From: JABMMZ01 sp040386935
GTDB lineage: Bacteria > Bacteroidota > Bacteroidia > NS11-12g > UBA955
Direction of reading: 5' to 3'
Length of the DNA: 64,000 nucleotides
Assembly (NCBI GenBank): GCA_040386935.1
Contig: JAZKEQ010000030.1
Coordinates: 9,321-73,320, forward strand
Shown here: one piece after another, positions 49,504 to 59,124 of the stretch
Numbering within the stretch: position 1 is the stretch's first letter
Layout: every line of letters starts with the position of its first letter
Notes under the pieces: model-generated
What the model was told of the DNA's origin: nothing
Database searches by the model: none
The model's input: the letters and a program-made list of their open reading frames with translations, nothing else
Position numbers and translations under genes: made by a program

Positions 49504-50976
49504 TTACCCTTTTGAAATAAAGACTTTTGCTTTAAGCAATATGGGCGACAGGTATTCATCTTCAGTTGAAGGTTGAACCGCTGTATGGTAGTTAGCTAAT
49601 AACTTTTCTACGGCTGATGATGAGCGCGATGGTCTTCTGTATTCAATAGCGCGTGCTGCAGTAATTAATTCAATGGCAATGACCTGCCAAACATTTTCAC
49701 AAACTCGGTACAGTTTTGTAGCGGCATTTGCTCCCATGCTCACGTGGTCCTCTTGTCCGTTGCTGCTTACAATGCTATCGATACTTGCAGGTGTACACAA
49801 TTGTTTATTCTGACTCACGATACCGGCAGCGGTGTATTGGGCAATCATCAATCCACTTTCGAGTCCTGCATTTTTTGCAAGGAAAGGCGGAAGACCTCTT
49901 AAACCACTGATCAATTGATAGGTTCTGCGTTCAGAAATATTAGCGAGTTCAGCAAGTGCCATGGCTGCAAAGTCTAAGGCAAGGGCAAGTGTTTGTCCGT
50001 GAAAATTACCGGCACTGATGATCATGTCTTCATCTGCAAATACATTCGGATTATCGGTAACCGCATTTATTTCATTTTCAAAAATAGTATTGGCATAGTT
50101 GATGGCATCTCTGCTCGCTCCGTGAACCTGAGGAATGCAGCGGAAAGAGTAGGGGTCCTGTACCTGTGTTTTGGTTTGTTTGATGATTTCGCTGTCATTC
50201 AAAATGGCGACAATATCTGCCGCTGTTTGTATTTGCCCCGACTGGTTGCGAATGGTATGCGTATAAGGCAGAAAAGGTTCTATCCTTGCATCAAATGCAT
50301 CAATACTTAAAGCCGCAGTGGTATTGGATTGTTTGATAATTTTATCGGCTTCCCACAAACAAGCTACCCCATAAGCACTCATGAATTGTGTGCCGTTAAT
50401 TAAAGCCAAACCTTCTTTCGGTCCCAGTGTTACCGGTGTTAAACCATGCATGTCCAATACAGTTTTTGCATCAGTAATCATGTTGTTATGCCACACATGT
50501 CCTTCACCAATCAATGGTAAGCAAAGATGGGCCAATGGGGCTAAATCGCCCGAAGCGCCTAATGATCCTTGCTGATAGACCACAGGCACAATGCCGTAAT
50601 TATAAAAATCAATTAAACGTTGAACAGTTGAAAGTTGCACACCCGAGTAGCCATAAGAAAGAGACTGTGCTTTTAATAACAACATCAGGCGAATGATAGG
50701 TGCAGGTACATATTCACCAGTTCCACAGGCATGTGAACGCAACAGGTTGTATTGTAATTGCGCCAATTGATCATTCGGTATTACAGTATTACAAAGTGAG
50801 CCAAAACCTGTATTGATGCCATAGATGACTGCCTGCTCTTTTGCCAGTTTTTGTTGCAGGTAGTTGTATGATTTTTCTATGTTGGCTTTTGCTCCTTCTG
50901 ATAATTCGAGCTTGGCCCCTGAATTAACAAAAGTTGCGAGCAACTGAAGTGTAATGGGATGACCTATTTGAAACAT
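49504..50976 (-). CDS. hutH: Histidine ammonia-lyase family enzyme
   Basis: A 490-residue member of the aromatic amino acid lyase family. The MIO prosthetic group would form from A141-S142-G143 in GSLGASGDLAPLAH. Other active-site parts are Y53 in YGINTGFGS, the RSHACGTGE loop with His82 typical of histidine or tyrosine lyases, and TDNPNVFADEDM. It removes ammonia from histidine to give urocanate. No other hut gene is adjacent; instead hisS lies 28 bases upstream on the same strand, so the two may be co-transcribed. A tyrosine ammonia-lyase cannot be excluded by eye. Confidence 0.88.
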   Translation of the reverse strand: MFQIGHPITLQLLATFVNSGAKLELSEGAKANIEKSYNYLQQKLAKEQAVIYGINTGFGSLCNTVIPNDQLAQLQYNLLRSHACGTGEYVPAPIIRLMLLLKAQSLSYGYSGVQLSTVQRLIDFYNYGIVPVVYQQGSLGASGDLAPLAHLCLPLIGEGHVWHNNMITDAKTVLDMHGLTPVTLGPKEGLALINGTQFMSAYGVACLWEADKIIKQSNTTAALSIDAFDARIEPFLPYTHTIRNQSGQIQTAADIVAILNDSEIIKQTKTQVQDPYSFRCIPQVHGASRDAINYANTIFENEINAVTDNPNVFADEDMIISAGNFHGQTLALALDFAAMALAELANISERRTYQLISGLRGLPPFLAKNAGLESGLMIAQYTAAGIVSQNKQLCTPASIDSIVSSNGQEDHVSMGANAATKLYRVCENVWQVIAIELITAARAIEYRRPSRSSSAVEKLLANYHTAVQPSTEDEYLSPILLKAKVFISKG

Positions 50977-51004
50977 GGGTTGAAAAGATTATTTGATGAA
51001 TGAA

Positions 51005-52354
51005 TTAGAGCCAATGAAAATTGGTGATATCGTTTTGACTGATGGTGGATTGTTCACCGCTGTTTAAATTTTTAACGGTAACCTGCTGTTGTGCCATTTC
51101 GTTGGCGCCTATTATTACAGCCCATTGAATGTTTTTGGCATTGGCATAATCCAGTTGTTTTTTTAATTTAGAAGTGTCGGGATATACTTCGGTTCTTACA
51201 CCTTTTAAACGCAGTGCATCGGCAAATGGCATGCAATATGGAAAGGCTTCCTTGTCCATACAACAAAATAAAACATCTGTAAATTTAGCGCCTTCAGCAG
51301 GGAATAAATTCAACTCTTCCATCACATCGTAAATGCGGTCGATGCCAAAAGAAATGCCTATGCCTGAAATGCCTTTTAAACCGAATACACCTGTCAAGTC
51401 ATCGTAGCGCCCACCGCCACTGATGCTACCCATTTTTACTTCGGTAGGAATGACTTCAAAAATACAACCGGTATAGTAGTCGAGGCCGCGGGCCAGACTG
51501 CCATCCAGGAATACCTGAGTAGTTTGTCCATTGAGCAGATTAAGCAATTCAGAAAGGTCGGCAATGGCTTTGCGCGCATTGTCGGTGTCGGGTAATGAAG
51601 CGGCAATATTATTGAGAGTGTCAGTCGTAAATTCTTTTTTCTCGAGCAATGAAAGGATGATATTGCATTGATGACTACTCAATCCCAGGGTAATTAATTC
51701 ATTTGTTACGCCATCAAGCCCAATTTTATCGGCCTTGTCAATGATGACTGTAATGGTTTTAAAGTGTTGCGAAGCGTTGGCTTTTTCAACTACCGCTTCT
51801 AAAAGTTTGCGGTGATTGATGCGGATTTCGTAGCCGGTTAATTTCAGTGCGGCAAATACCCTTTGGTATATTTTAACAAAGTCGGCTTCGCACATCAAAG
51901 AGGCTGTTCCCAGTACATCGGCATCGCATTGCCAGAACTCGCGGTAACGACCCTTTTGAGGGCGGTCAGCACGCCAAACAGGTTGCATCTGGTAGCGTTT
52001 GAAAGGGAAGTGCACTTCATTTTGATTCATGACAACATAGCGCGCTAACGGTACTGTTAAGTCGTAACGCAACCCTTTTTCAGAAATATGTGAGGTGAGT
52101 TTTTTAGATTCAAAATTATCGCTGGAAATATCTTTTAAATAATCACCACTGTTCAGAATTTTAAAGATTAACTGATCACCTTCATCACCGTATTTTCCTG
52201 TAAGGGTACTCAGGTTTTCCATGGTAGGTGTTTCCAATTGCATAAAGCCGAACGACTGATATACCTGCTCGATGGTCGACAGGATATACTTGCGTTTGGC
52301 CATTGTATTGGGGCCAAAATCTCTGGTGCCTCTAGGTATGCCGGGTTTACTCAT
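51005..52354 (-). CDS. hisS: Histidyl-tRNA synthetase
   Basis: The ATG at 52354 (MSKPGIPRGTRDF) gives 449 residues; the upstream frame start at 52378 would fall in the promoter -7 box. Class II motifs are visible: motif 1 region YQSFGFMQLETPTMENLSTLTGKYGDEGDQLIFKI, the motif 2 loop YQMQPVWRADRPQKGRYREFWQCDAD, the histidine-specific GLDYYTGCIFEV and motif 3 GISFGIDRI. A C-terminal anticodon-binding domain ends the protein. It is the first gene of a likely two-gene unit with hutH. Confidence 0.96.
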   Translation of the reverse strand: MSKPGIPRGTRDFGPNTMAKRKYILSTIEQVYQSFGFMQLETPTMENLSTLTGKYGDEGDQLIFKILNSGDYLKDISSDNFESKKLTSHISEKGLRYDLTVPLARYVVMNQNEVHFPFKRYQMQPVWRADRPQKGRYREFWQCDADVLGTASLMCEADFVKIYQRVFAALKLTGYEIRINHRKLLEAVVEKANASQHFKTITVIIDKADKIGLDGVTNELITLGLSSHQCNIILSLLEKKEFTTDTLNNIAASLPDTDNARKAIADLSELLNLLNGQTTQVFLDGSLARGLDYYTGCIFEVIPTEVKMGSISGGGRYDDLTGVFGLKGISGIGISFGIDRIYDVMEELNLFPAEGAKFTDVLFCCMDKEAFPYCMPFADALRLKGVRTEVYPDTSKLKKQLDYANAKNIQWAVIIGANEMAQQQVTVKNLNSGEQSTISQNDITNFHWL

Positions 52355-52375
52355 GGATAGGGGTTTAAAACGATG

Positions 52376-52383
52376 CAAAAGTA
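52376..52383 (-). promoter_or_regulatory. -7 box of the hisS promoter
   Basis: Minus-strand TACTTTTG fits TAnnTTTG and ends 21 bases before the ATG at 52354, supporting that start. Confidence 0.55.
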
Positions 52384-52671
52384 AGCAAAATGGGTTAATA
52401 GTTATTGAGTTATTCGTTATTGTAAGTCCCGACTCTTCGAGATTAAATTACTAAGCTAACAGCAAATCTCACTAATTCCTAATCCCTCAATCCTAATCCT
52501 GTTATTAGTTAATAGTTATAAGTTAGTAAAGTACCAGTACTTTGGGATTAAATTACTGAGCTAACAGGAAATCTCACTAATTCCTATCCCCTCAATCCTA
52601 ACCCCTAATAACTAAATCAAATATGGATTTTTTTAAAATTGTAATATATTCGCTTTTAAAATTTAATCAAT
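52384..52671. other. Intergenic region with direct repeats
   Basis: Nearly 290 bases between hisS and a plus-strand gene. It holds two copies of a 60-base stretch (52441 and 52546) and short AT-rich TTATTGAGTTATT-type sequence. No gene is visible. Confidence 0.6.
52441..52607. repeat. Tandem direct repeat, 105-bp period
   Basis: GATTAAATTACTAAGCTAAC at 52441 recurs as GATTAAATTACTGAGCTAAC at 52546. The likeness continues through AAATCTCACTAATTCCTA and CCTCAATCCTAA, about nine bases in ten over 60 bases. The period is 105 bp (five times 21). Confidence 0.75.
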
Positions 52672-53091
52672 ATGGGATACGAAGTACATGTAGTAAGAAA
52701 AAATGATTTTGAAAATGACGAAGAAGAATCGAACATTACCATGGAAGAATGGAAACATTTGGTAGAATCAACACCCGAATTAACCTGGGAACAGTTTGCA
52801 GGAGATACTGCAGAACTTGATTATAAATACTGTTATTGGTTAGCGCATCCTGAGCAAGATGAAAGCAATAGACCGTGGTTTGATTTTTTCGGAGGCTCTA
52901 TCAATACAAAGTGGACAGACCCTGCCTGCATGAAATTATTGTTGGGTATTGCTGAGCAGCTCAATGCCAAGTTGATAGGTGATGATGGTGAAATCTATAC
53001 CATGAAAGAAATTATTGCTATGGAAGATTACAACAATCAACCAACACCCTCGCCAACTCCTGAAAAGAAACCCTTTTGGAAGTTCTGGTGA
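52672..53091 (+). CDS. Acidic hypothetical protein, Bacteroidota type
   Basis: A 139-residue soluble acidic protein. The N-terminal MGYEVHVVRKNDFENDEEESNITMEEWKHLVESTPEL is a pattern I associate with a widespread Bacteroidota family of unknown function, in which the H-I-x-R strand and the [IM]xxEEWxxxVxxDPE helix recur. The middle shows WLAHPEQDESNRPWFDFFGG, and a Pro-rich linker with a basic tail PEKKPFWKFW ends it. Imm-like proteins are a possible comparison, but no toxin gene is near. Confidence 0.6.
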   Translation: MGYEVHVVRKNDFENDEEESNITMEEWKHLVESTPELTWEQFAGDTAELDYKYCYWLAHPEQDESNRPWFDFFGGSINTKWTDPACMKLLLGIAEQLNAKLIGDDGEIYTMKEIIAMEDYNNQPTPSPTPEKKPFWKFW

Positions 53092-53218
53092 TTGTCATAA
53101 CAGGGGAGTAAGTACCCTGATCTTAGCTTAGTATATCGCCATTCCATTAATCTGCACACAAATTTTTATTTGTGGATTTGTAATTGATAATTGTAATAAA
53201 TAAACTGCTGCTTCGTTT

Positions 53219-53226
53219 TAATTTTG
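53219..53226 (+). promoter_or_regulatory. -7 box of the ftsK promoter
   Basis: TAATTTTG fits TAnnTTTG, 17 bases before the ftsK ATG at 53244. Confidence 0.55.
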
Positions 53227-53243
53227 CCTTTTAGCATATTTAC

Positions 53244-55817
53244 ATGGCCACCAAAAAAAGTAATAGTTTCAGGAATGCGGCAGATGACTTTACTCCCGAT
53301 GAAAAAGTCAAACAAAAACCTATTGCTTTAAGCAAGTTTGAATGGGTGAGGGACGAGCGCACTCACAAAATTCTGGGCGCGTTTTTTATTCTCTTTTCTC
53401 TGTTTTTATTTGCAGCTTTCACTTCTCACATCATCAACCTTTCCCGATTCGAAACCGATCAGGATATTTTGATGAGCAGTAACTGGAAATGGTTTAAAGC
53501 CAATAATGAAAGAGGTGCTGCCAATATGATGGGGTATTTGGGCGCTTGGTTCAGTCATTTGTTTATTCACAAATGGTTTGGTGTTTCATCTTATATTTTA
53601 TTGTTGACATTTTTCACCATTGGTACGCGACTGCTGTTCAAATGGCAGGTGTATCCAATGACCAAAATATTGCGTTACAGTTTCTTCACCATTGTTTGGG
53701 TATCGGTATTAATGGGATTTATTTTTCACAACAACAATATTTTCATGGGAGGTGGATTTGGTTACTTCGGTTTCATGTGGTTGAAAAGTTTAGCAGGTAC
53801 TTTTGGTGCAGCCATTATTTTACTCATGTATGCTTTGGTGTTCCTTATTCTTGTTTACAACATCGATTTAAGATTCGGTAAAAACATCAAGTCGAATATT
53901 GAAGAAGATGATGCCTTGAAAGTGCCTTTCTCTGATCACGAAACAGAAGCTGAAAGTATTAAGCAGCATTATCAGGAACAACAGGAGCAGGTAGCAGAAG
54001 AAATAGTACCTGATTTAGCCAACTCTAATTTAGTTGAAGAAGAAGATGGCATACAATTGCATACCATCAGTGACAATATAGAAGATGAAGTAATTGCTGA
54101 AGCCATTGATGAAATAGAAACAGGTGCCAATATTACTGAAGATATTGTGCCTGCAGTTATCAGTTTTAATGTTGAACCGGTAAAAGAAAAGAAAGTTGAA
54201 AAACCTGCTGACTTTGAATTAAAAATAGAACAACACGAGGAAGAAGAATATGTGCCGGAAGTAGCAGCAACACCTTTAGTAGCTGAGCGCACAGCGAGTT
54301 TGGATGAACCGTATGACCCAACGCTTGATTTGCCGGGCTTTCAGTTTCCTACTATTGATTTGTTACAAGAATACGAGTTTACCAAAACTGAAGTTGACAG
54401 AACAGAATTGGAAACCAGCAAAAATCTAATTGTTGAAACACTTAAAAATTACAACATCGCGATTTCTGAAATAAGAGCCAATATTGGCCCAACAGTGACT
54501 TTGTACGAAATAGTACCGGCTCCGGGTGTTAAGATATCGCGTATTAAAAATTTGGAGGATGACATTGCATTGAGCCTTGCGGCTTTGGGTATTCGTATCA
54601 TCGCACCGATTCCGGGTCGCGGTACGATTGGTATTGAAGTGCCAAACAAAAAACCGGAAATGGTGCCTATGCGCAGCATGATTGCCAGCAAGAAATTTCA
54701 GGAATGCAATTTTGAGTTGCCGGTTATTTTAGGCAAAACAATTTCAAATGAACTGTACATCGCAGATTTGAGTAAAATGCCTCACTTGCTTTGCGCAGGT
54801 GCTACCGGTCAGGGTAAATCAGTTGGTTTAAATACACTGATTATTTCCTTGTTATATAAAAAGCATCCTTCTACCTTGAAGTTTGTATTGGTAGATCCAA
54901 AGAAGGTAGAGCTCACCTTATACAATAAGATAGAAAGACATTACTTGGCAAAATTGCCGGGCGATGGCGATGCCATTATAACCGACACCAAGTTGGTGTG
55001 TAATACTTTGAATTCATTGTGCATGGAAATGGATGAGCGTTATGAATTGCTGAAAGCAGCAGGTAAACGAAACATCATTGAGTACAACGCTAAATTCAAG
55101 GAAAGAAAATTATTGCCTACCGAAGGTCACCGATTCCTACCATATATTGTTGTAGTAATAGATGAGGTAGCCGATTTGATGATGACAGCAGGCCGTGAAG
55201 TGGAAACCCCTATTGCGCGTTTAGCTCAGTTGGCAAGGGCTATTGGTATCCACGTGATATTGGCTACTCAGCGACCATCTGTAAATATTATTACAGGTAC
55301 CATTAAGGCGAATTTCCCGGCACGTCTGGCCTTTAGGGTAACATCTAAAATAGATTCGCGTACCATTCTCGATAGCAATGGTGCCGACCAGTTAATAGGT
55401 AAAGGCGATATGTTGTTCAGTACCGGTAACGATTTGATACGTTTACAATGTCCGTTTGTAGATACGCCTGAGGTTGAGAAAGTAACTGAATTCATCGGCA
55501 ATCAGCGCGGTTACTCAAGTGCCTTGATATTACCTGAATTTAAAAGCGATGAAGACAGTGGCGGAAGAGATGACTTTGACCCGAACGAAAGAGATGCGCT
55601 GTTCGAAGATGCCGCATTATTGATTGTTCAGACACAACAAGGCAGTACTTCTTTGATACAAAGAAAATTAAAATTAGGCTATAATAGAGCCGGTAGATTA
55701 GTCGATCAATTGGAGCAGGCAGGCATTGTTGGACCATTCGAAGGAGCTAAGGCAAGAAAGGTGCTAATACCCGATGAAATGGCTTTGGACCAATTTTTGA
55801 AGAATCTGTATAAATAA
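53244..55817 (+). CDS. ftsK: DNA translocase FtsK/SpoIIIE
   Basis: An 857-residue protein. Four or five membrane helices occupy residues 45-215, followed by an acidic linker of roughly 130 residues rich in Glu. The RecA-like motor has Walker A GATGQGKSVGLN, Walker B YIVVVIDEVADLMM, and the ATQRPSVNIITGTIKANFPARLAFRV stretch. A C-terminal gamma winged-helix domain (LIQRKLKLGYNRAGRLVDQLEQAGIVGP) reads KOPS sites. It pumps chromosome dimers to dif at the septum. lolA follows 18 bases downstream with its own promoter. Confidence 0.97.
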   Translation: MATKKSNSFRNAADDFTPDEKVKQKPIALSKFEWVRDERTHKILGAFFILFSLFLFAAFTSHIINLSRFETDQDILMSSNWKWFKANNERGAANMMGYLGAWFSHLFIHKWFGVSSYILLLTFFTIGTRLLFKWQVYPMTKILRYSFFTIVWVSVLMGFIFHNNNIFMGGGFGYFGFMWLKSLAGTFGAAIILLMYALVFLILVYNIDLRFGKNIKSNIEEDDALKVPFSDHETEAESIKQHYQEQQEQVAEEIVPDLANSNLVEEEDGIQLHTISDNIEDEVIAEAIDEIETGANITEDIVPAVISFNVEPVKEKKVEKPADFELKIEQHEEEEYVPEVAATPLVAERTASLDEPYDPTLDLPGFQFPTIDLLQEYEFTKTEVDRTELETSKNLIVETLKNYNIAISEIRANIGPTVTLYEIVPAPGVKISRIKNLEDDIALSLAALGIRIIAPIPGRGTIGIEVPNKKPEMVPMRSMIASKKFQECNFELPVILGKTISNELYIADLSKMPHLLCAGATGQGKSVGLNTLIISLLYKKHPSTLKFVLVDPKKVELTLYNKIERHYLAKLPGDGDAIITDTKLVCNTLNSLCMEMDERYELLKAAGKRNIIEYNAKFKERKLLPTEGHRFLPYIVVVIDEVADLMMTAGREVETPIARLAQLARAIGIHVILATQRPSVNIITGTIKANFPARLAFRVTSKIDSRTILDSNGADQLIGKGDMLFSTGNDLIRLQCPFVDTPEVEKVTEFIGNQRGYSSALILPEFKSDEDSGGRDDFDPNERDALFEDAALLIVQTQQGSTSLIQRKLKLGYNRAGRLVDQLEQAGIVGPFEGAKARKVLIPDEMALDQFLKNLYK

Positions 55818-55822
55818 ATTTG

Positions 55823-55830
55823 TATTTTTG
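55823..55830 (+). promoter_or_regulatory. -7 box of the lolA-like promoter
   Basis: TATTTTTG ends 5 bases before the ATG at 55836. Transcription would start about at the initiation codon, so a leaderless mRNA is likely. Confidence 0.6.
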
Positions 55831-55835
55831 CACCC

Positions 55836-56492
55836 ATGAAAAATTTTTTCACTTTATTCTTGATGATATTTACACTTACAGCAGCTGTTGTACCACCATC
55901 AAAGGATAAAAACGTCAATAAACTATTAAAAGACATCTCTAAGAAGTATAAGGACTATAAAACACTTAAATCTGATTTTACTGTACTTACTGAAGCCGCA
56001 GATCCTAAAACTCCAAAGAAAACTGAAAAAGGTACTTTACAGAGTAAAGGTAACAGTTTCCGCCTTTCATTTGCCGGTCAGGAAATTTTCTGCAACGGTA
56101 AATTCATTTGGACTTATACAAAAGAAACCAACGAGTGCACCAAGGATAAATACAACCCTAATGCAAGCAATGGTTTGAATCCTGCTAAAATATTTACCAT
56201 TTGGGAAAAAGGGTTCTTGTACGCCAGTGATGGTAGCTACAAAAAAGGCACAGCTGAGATTATGAAAATAAAGCTGACACCTACAGATAAAAAGAAGCCA
56301 TATTTCTTGATGAACCTTGAAGTTGATAAAACTGCCAAGACCATTCAACAACTGAAAGTATCTTATAAAGCGGGTAATAAGCAAACATTTACAGTGAACT
56401 CTCAGACACCTAATACTGAAATAGCTGATAATGTATTTGAATTTAAAGCCGCCAGTTATCCGGGTGTTGAAGTGATTGACCTGACTAAGTAA
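55836..56492 (+). CDS. lolA: LolA-like outer-membrane lipoprotein carrier
   Basis: A 218-residue exported protein. After the signal peptide, KDISKKYKDYKTLKSDFTVL, KGTLQSKGNSFRLSFAGQEIFCNGKFIWTYTKETNECT and KPYFLMNLEVDKTAKTIQQLKVSY follow the LolA pattern of an open beta-barrel cavity. It carries lipoproteins across the periplasm. Length is normal for Bacteroidota LolA. It meets the next minus-strand gene with zero bases between stops (56492/56493). Confidence 0.85.
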   Translation: MKNFFTLFLMIFTLTAAVVPPSKDKNVNKLLKDISKKYKDYKTLKSDFTVLTEAADPKTPKKTEKGTLQSKGNSFRLSFAGQEIFCNGKFIWTYTKETNECTKDKYNPNASNGLNPAKIFTIWEKGFLYASDGSYKKGTAEIMKIKLTPTDKKKPYFLMNLEVDKTAKTIQQLKVSYKAGNKQTFTVNSQTPNTEIADNVFEFKAASYPGVEVIDLTK

Positions 56493-57761
56493 TCAGGGTC
56501 TGACACAAACATCGTAAAGTAATTTCAAATCTTTTTCTTCATTGCTGAGGTGGGATTTACTCAACACATCCTTCGCATATTTTAATTGTAATTGTCCATT
56601 AGTAAGGGCCATTACCATTGGATGAACATCGGCTGTAACGGCTATTTCGCCATCTTTATTTTTGCCTATTGATAATTTTACATAAGCACATAAATGGCTC
56701 CAGGTGTAAATGTCGTAAGCGATAAAATCACCAAGACTATAGATCGAAAAGCCTCTTTTTTGTTTGCCTGTAAAAGGATCAGTGAAAGGATAGTATTGCC
56801 ATGGTTGCAGATTGTGTGGGTGTCCGCCTGCGATAACATCAACTCCGCATTCTGAAAATATTTTTTGATACAAGTCTACCGTAGTTTGACTTGGGTAAGC
56901 CTGATAGGCATTGCCACAGTGTAGCGAACAGATAACGATATCGGCACCTGCATCTCTGCATTGTTGGGTCTGTTCTTGAATTAATGTAATATCACAACCC
57001 GGTACATTCAAGGGCAATACATTCACTAAACCGTAGTGTTCGTTGGGGAGTTCCAAATGATTCAGCGAGTAAGTGTAGGCCACAAAACCAATGGTAATCC
57101 CATTTTTTACAACAATAACAGGGTCCTGTGCATTGTCGAGGGCTGTGCCTACTGATTGAATATTTAATTGATGGAGATACTCCATGGTGTTTTTTACACC
57201 GGTGGGACCCATGTCTAAACTGTGATTATTGGCAGTACTCAGTACATCATACCCTTTGTATTTGCCATTGCCACTGAAAATGTCAAACAGCTTTTGGTCG
57301 CCATTAAATAACATGTCCGACAACATCACCTCTGGCACATAGCAGGGGAGTATACTTGTATCCATGGGCGATTCAAGATTAGCAAATACGACATCGGAAC
57401 CAAAAAAATCGCTACCTACTTCATCCCATAAATGAGTTGTCGTTTCGGGTCTGATCATTTGATAGGGCATTAAATCACCCCCGATAGAAACAGTCACTAA
57501 AGTTTCTACTAATGGTTCAATACTGTATTTTTTAGAAAAGTGCTCAGCTATTTCGTTAGTAGGTGCGTTTAATGATGAATGGAAATAGTATTTATAGGCA
57601 AAATACACAATGTCTTTAAAGCGCATTGTGCGTGGGTTTTCTTCAAATTCGCGGGGAATTCGCCATTTTCTTCCTTTTACAATTGCAATAGGAATCATTA
57701 GGCCATAAATAATGCCGCACAGAAATTTACCTTTAAATGAATATGGACGAACGGCCTTCAA
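56493..57761 (-). CDS. CapA-family metallophosphatase-like protein
   Basis: A 422-residue protein of the bacterial CapA/PgsA family with a calcineurin-like fold. Visible landmarks are VTVSIGGDLMPYQMIRPE, FGSDVVFANLESPMDTS, the YDVLSTANNHSLDMG motif (NNH), VVICSLHCGNAYQ and VDVIAGGHPHNLQPWQYYP (GGHPH). These align with the D, N and H ligands of metallophosphatases. A hydrophobic segment near residues 13-25 may act as an anchor. Family members take part in polyglutamate or capsule production, but no partner genes lie here, so the role is open. It follows mgtE on the same strand by 7 bases. Confidence 0.85.
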   Translation of the reverse strand: MKAVRPYSFKGKFLCGIIYGLMIPIAIVKGRKWRIPREFEENPRTMRFKDIVYFAYKYYFHSSLNAPTNEIAEHFSKKYSIEPLVETLVTVSIGGDLMPYQMIRPETTTHLWDEVGSDFFGSDVVFANLESPMDTSILPCYVPEVMLSDMLFNGDQKLFDIFSGNGKYKGYDVLSTANNHSLDMGPTGVKNTMEYLHQLNIQSVGTALDNAQDPVIVVKNGITIGFVAYTYSLNHLELPNEHYGLVNVLPLNVPGCDITLIQEQTQQCRDAGADIVICSLHCGNAYQAYPSQTTVDLYQKIFSECGVDVIAGGHPHNLQPWQYYPFTDPFTGKQKRGFSIYSLGDFIAYDIYTWSHLCAYVKLSIGKNKDGEIAVTADVHPMVMALTNGQLQLKYAKDVLSKSHLSNEEKDLKLLYDVCVRP

Positions 57762-57768
57762 ATTGCTA

Positions 57769-59124
57769 TCAGCTTAAGAGCATTCTGCCCAGTGTGAAAT
57801 AAACACCCAAACCTATCACATCGTTTGTGGTTGTTATAAATGGTCCGGTTGCCAAAGCAGGGTCAATATTGAATTTTTCGAGTATCAATGGTGTGATGGT
57901 GCCGAGTAATGAAGCAAAAATGATTACAGAAATCAATGCAATGCTCACTACCATACTGAGGTCAAAGCCATGACCTATCATCACATTCCACGATAATAAA
58001 AGCGCTGAACAGATAAGTCCATTCAGCAATGAAACGGTGAACTCTTTGCCCAGTTTTGGTAAAATATCTTTGCTGCCCAAAGTGTTGTTTGCTAAGCCCT
58101 GTACGATGATAGCAGACGATTGAACACCTGCATTACCACCCATAGCCGCTACTACCGGCATAAAGAAAGCCATTTGTGGTAAATGTGAAATATCGCCTTC
58201 GAAATTTGAAACCAGTGCCGAGCTGCCCAATCCACCGGCCAGGCCTACCATTAGCCACGGTAATCGCGCCCTTGATAGAATCCAGACCTTATCCGTACTT
58301 TCTACATTCTCACTCAAACCCGCTTGTAACTGGAAGTCACGGTCGGCCTCTTCTTTTATAAAGTCAACCACGTCATCGATGGTAATACGACCGATTAAGC
58401 GCCCCATACTGTCTATCACAGGAATGGCAATCAAATCGTATTTATTCATGAGGCTGGCTACTTCTTCTCCGATGTCGTATGCATTTACAGAAATGAATTC
58501 GCGGTTGGTAATTTCAATCACCGAAGTGTGGGCCTTGGCCAATACAATATCTTTAAGCGATACAACACCCTGAAGAATGTCTCTTTCATCTACAACATAT
58601 ACAGAGTGAACGGTATCAACCTCTTCAGCCTGTTTGCGTATTTCTTCAACACACTGACTAACGGTCCAGTTGTGCTTTACTTTTACTAATTCTTTTGCCA
58701 TTAAACCACCTGCCACGTCATCATCGTAATGCAACATGGAAATCAGGTTTTTGGCATAATCCTGGTCTTCAAGGTAAGAGATAACCTCTTCGGCCTTTTG
58801 TGTAGGCAACAGATTCAGAATATCCACCGCATCATCCGAATCGAGGTAGGCAATTACATCACTGGCAATTTCATTGGCTGAATAACCTTTAAAAAATCGA
58901 CCCTGCAATTCATCATCCAGTGAACGAATGATTTCAATGGCCTTTTGTTTCTCAATGATTTTGATAATGAACTTGGCTTCGTCCAATTCAACGTCCCAGA
59001 AAATTTCAGCAATATCTTCCGCCCTGTAATCGTCCAGTATAGCAATTACAGCCTGCTCATCAAGCACCTCCATGTGGGGCTTGAGTTTCATTAACAAATC
59101 TTTTTCTATTGTTGCTGCACTCAT
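57769..59124 (-). CDS. mgtE: Magnesium transporter MgtE
   Basis: A 451-residue MgtE of full length. The N-terminal superhelical domain (residues 1-130) is followed by paired CBS domains at about 135-255 (VVDERDILQGVVSLKDIVLA, DSMGRLIGRITIDDVVDFI), a connecting helix and five membrane helices from about residue 285. The pore signature is AAMGGNAGVQSSAIIVQGLA. It takes up Mg2+ and gates by cytoplasmic Mg2+ binding. It overlaps rsmA by four bases (59121-59124). Confidence 0.96.
   Translation of the reverse strand: MSAATIEKDLLMKLKPHMEVLDEQAVIAILDDYRAEDIAEIFWDVELDEAKFIIKIIEKQKAIEIIRSLDDELQGRFFKGYSANEIASDVIAYLDSDDAVDILNLLPTQKAEEVISYLEDQDYAKNLISMLHYDDDVAGGLMAKELVKVKHNWTVSQCVEEIRKQAEEVDTVHSVYVVDERDILQGVVSLKDIVLAKAHTSVIEITNREFISVNAYDIGEEVASLMNKYDLIAIPVIDSMGRLIGRITIDDVVDFIKEEADRDFQLQAGLSENVESTDKVWILSRARLPWLMVGLAGGLGSSALVSNFEGDISHLPQMAFFMPVVAAMGGNAGVQSSAIIVQGLANNTLGSKDILPKLGKEFTVSLLNGLICSALLLSWNVMIGHGFDLSMVVSIALISVIIFASLLGTITPLILEKFNIDPALATGPFITTTNDVIGLGVYFTLGRMLLS

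Noticed and set aside
56493..57761. Capsule or polyglutamate synthesis locus around the CapA-like gene
   Set aside because: Neighbours are lolA, mgtE and rsmA; no capB/capC or sugar transferase genes are present.
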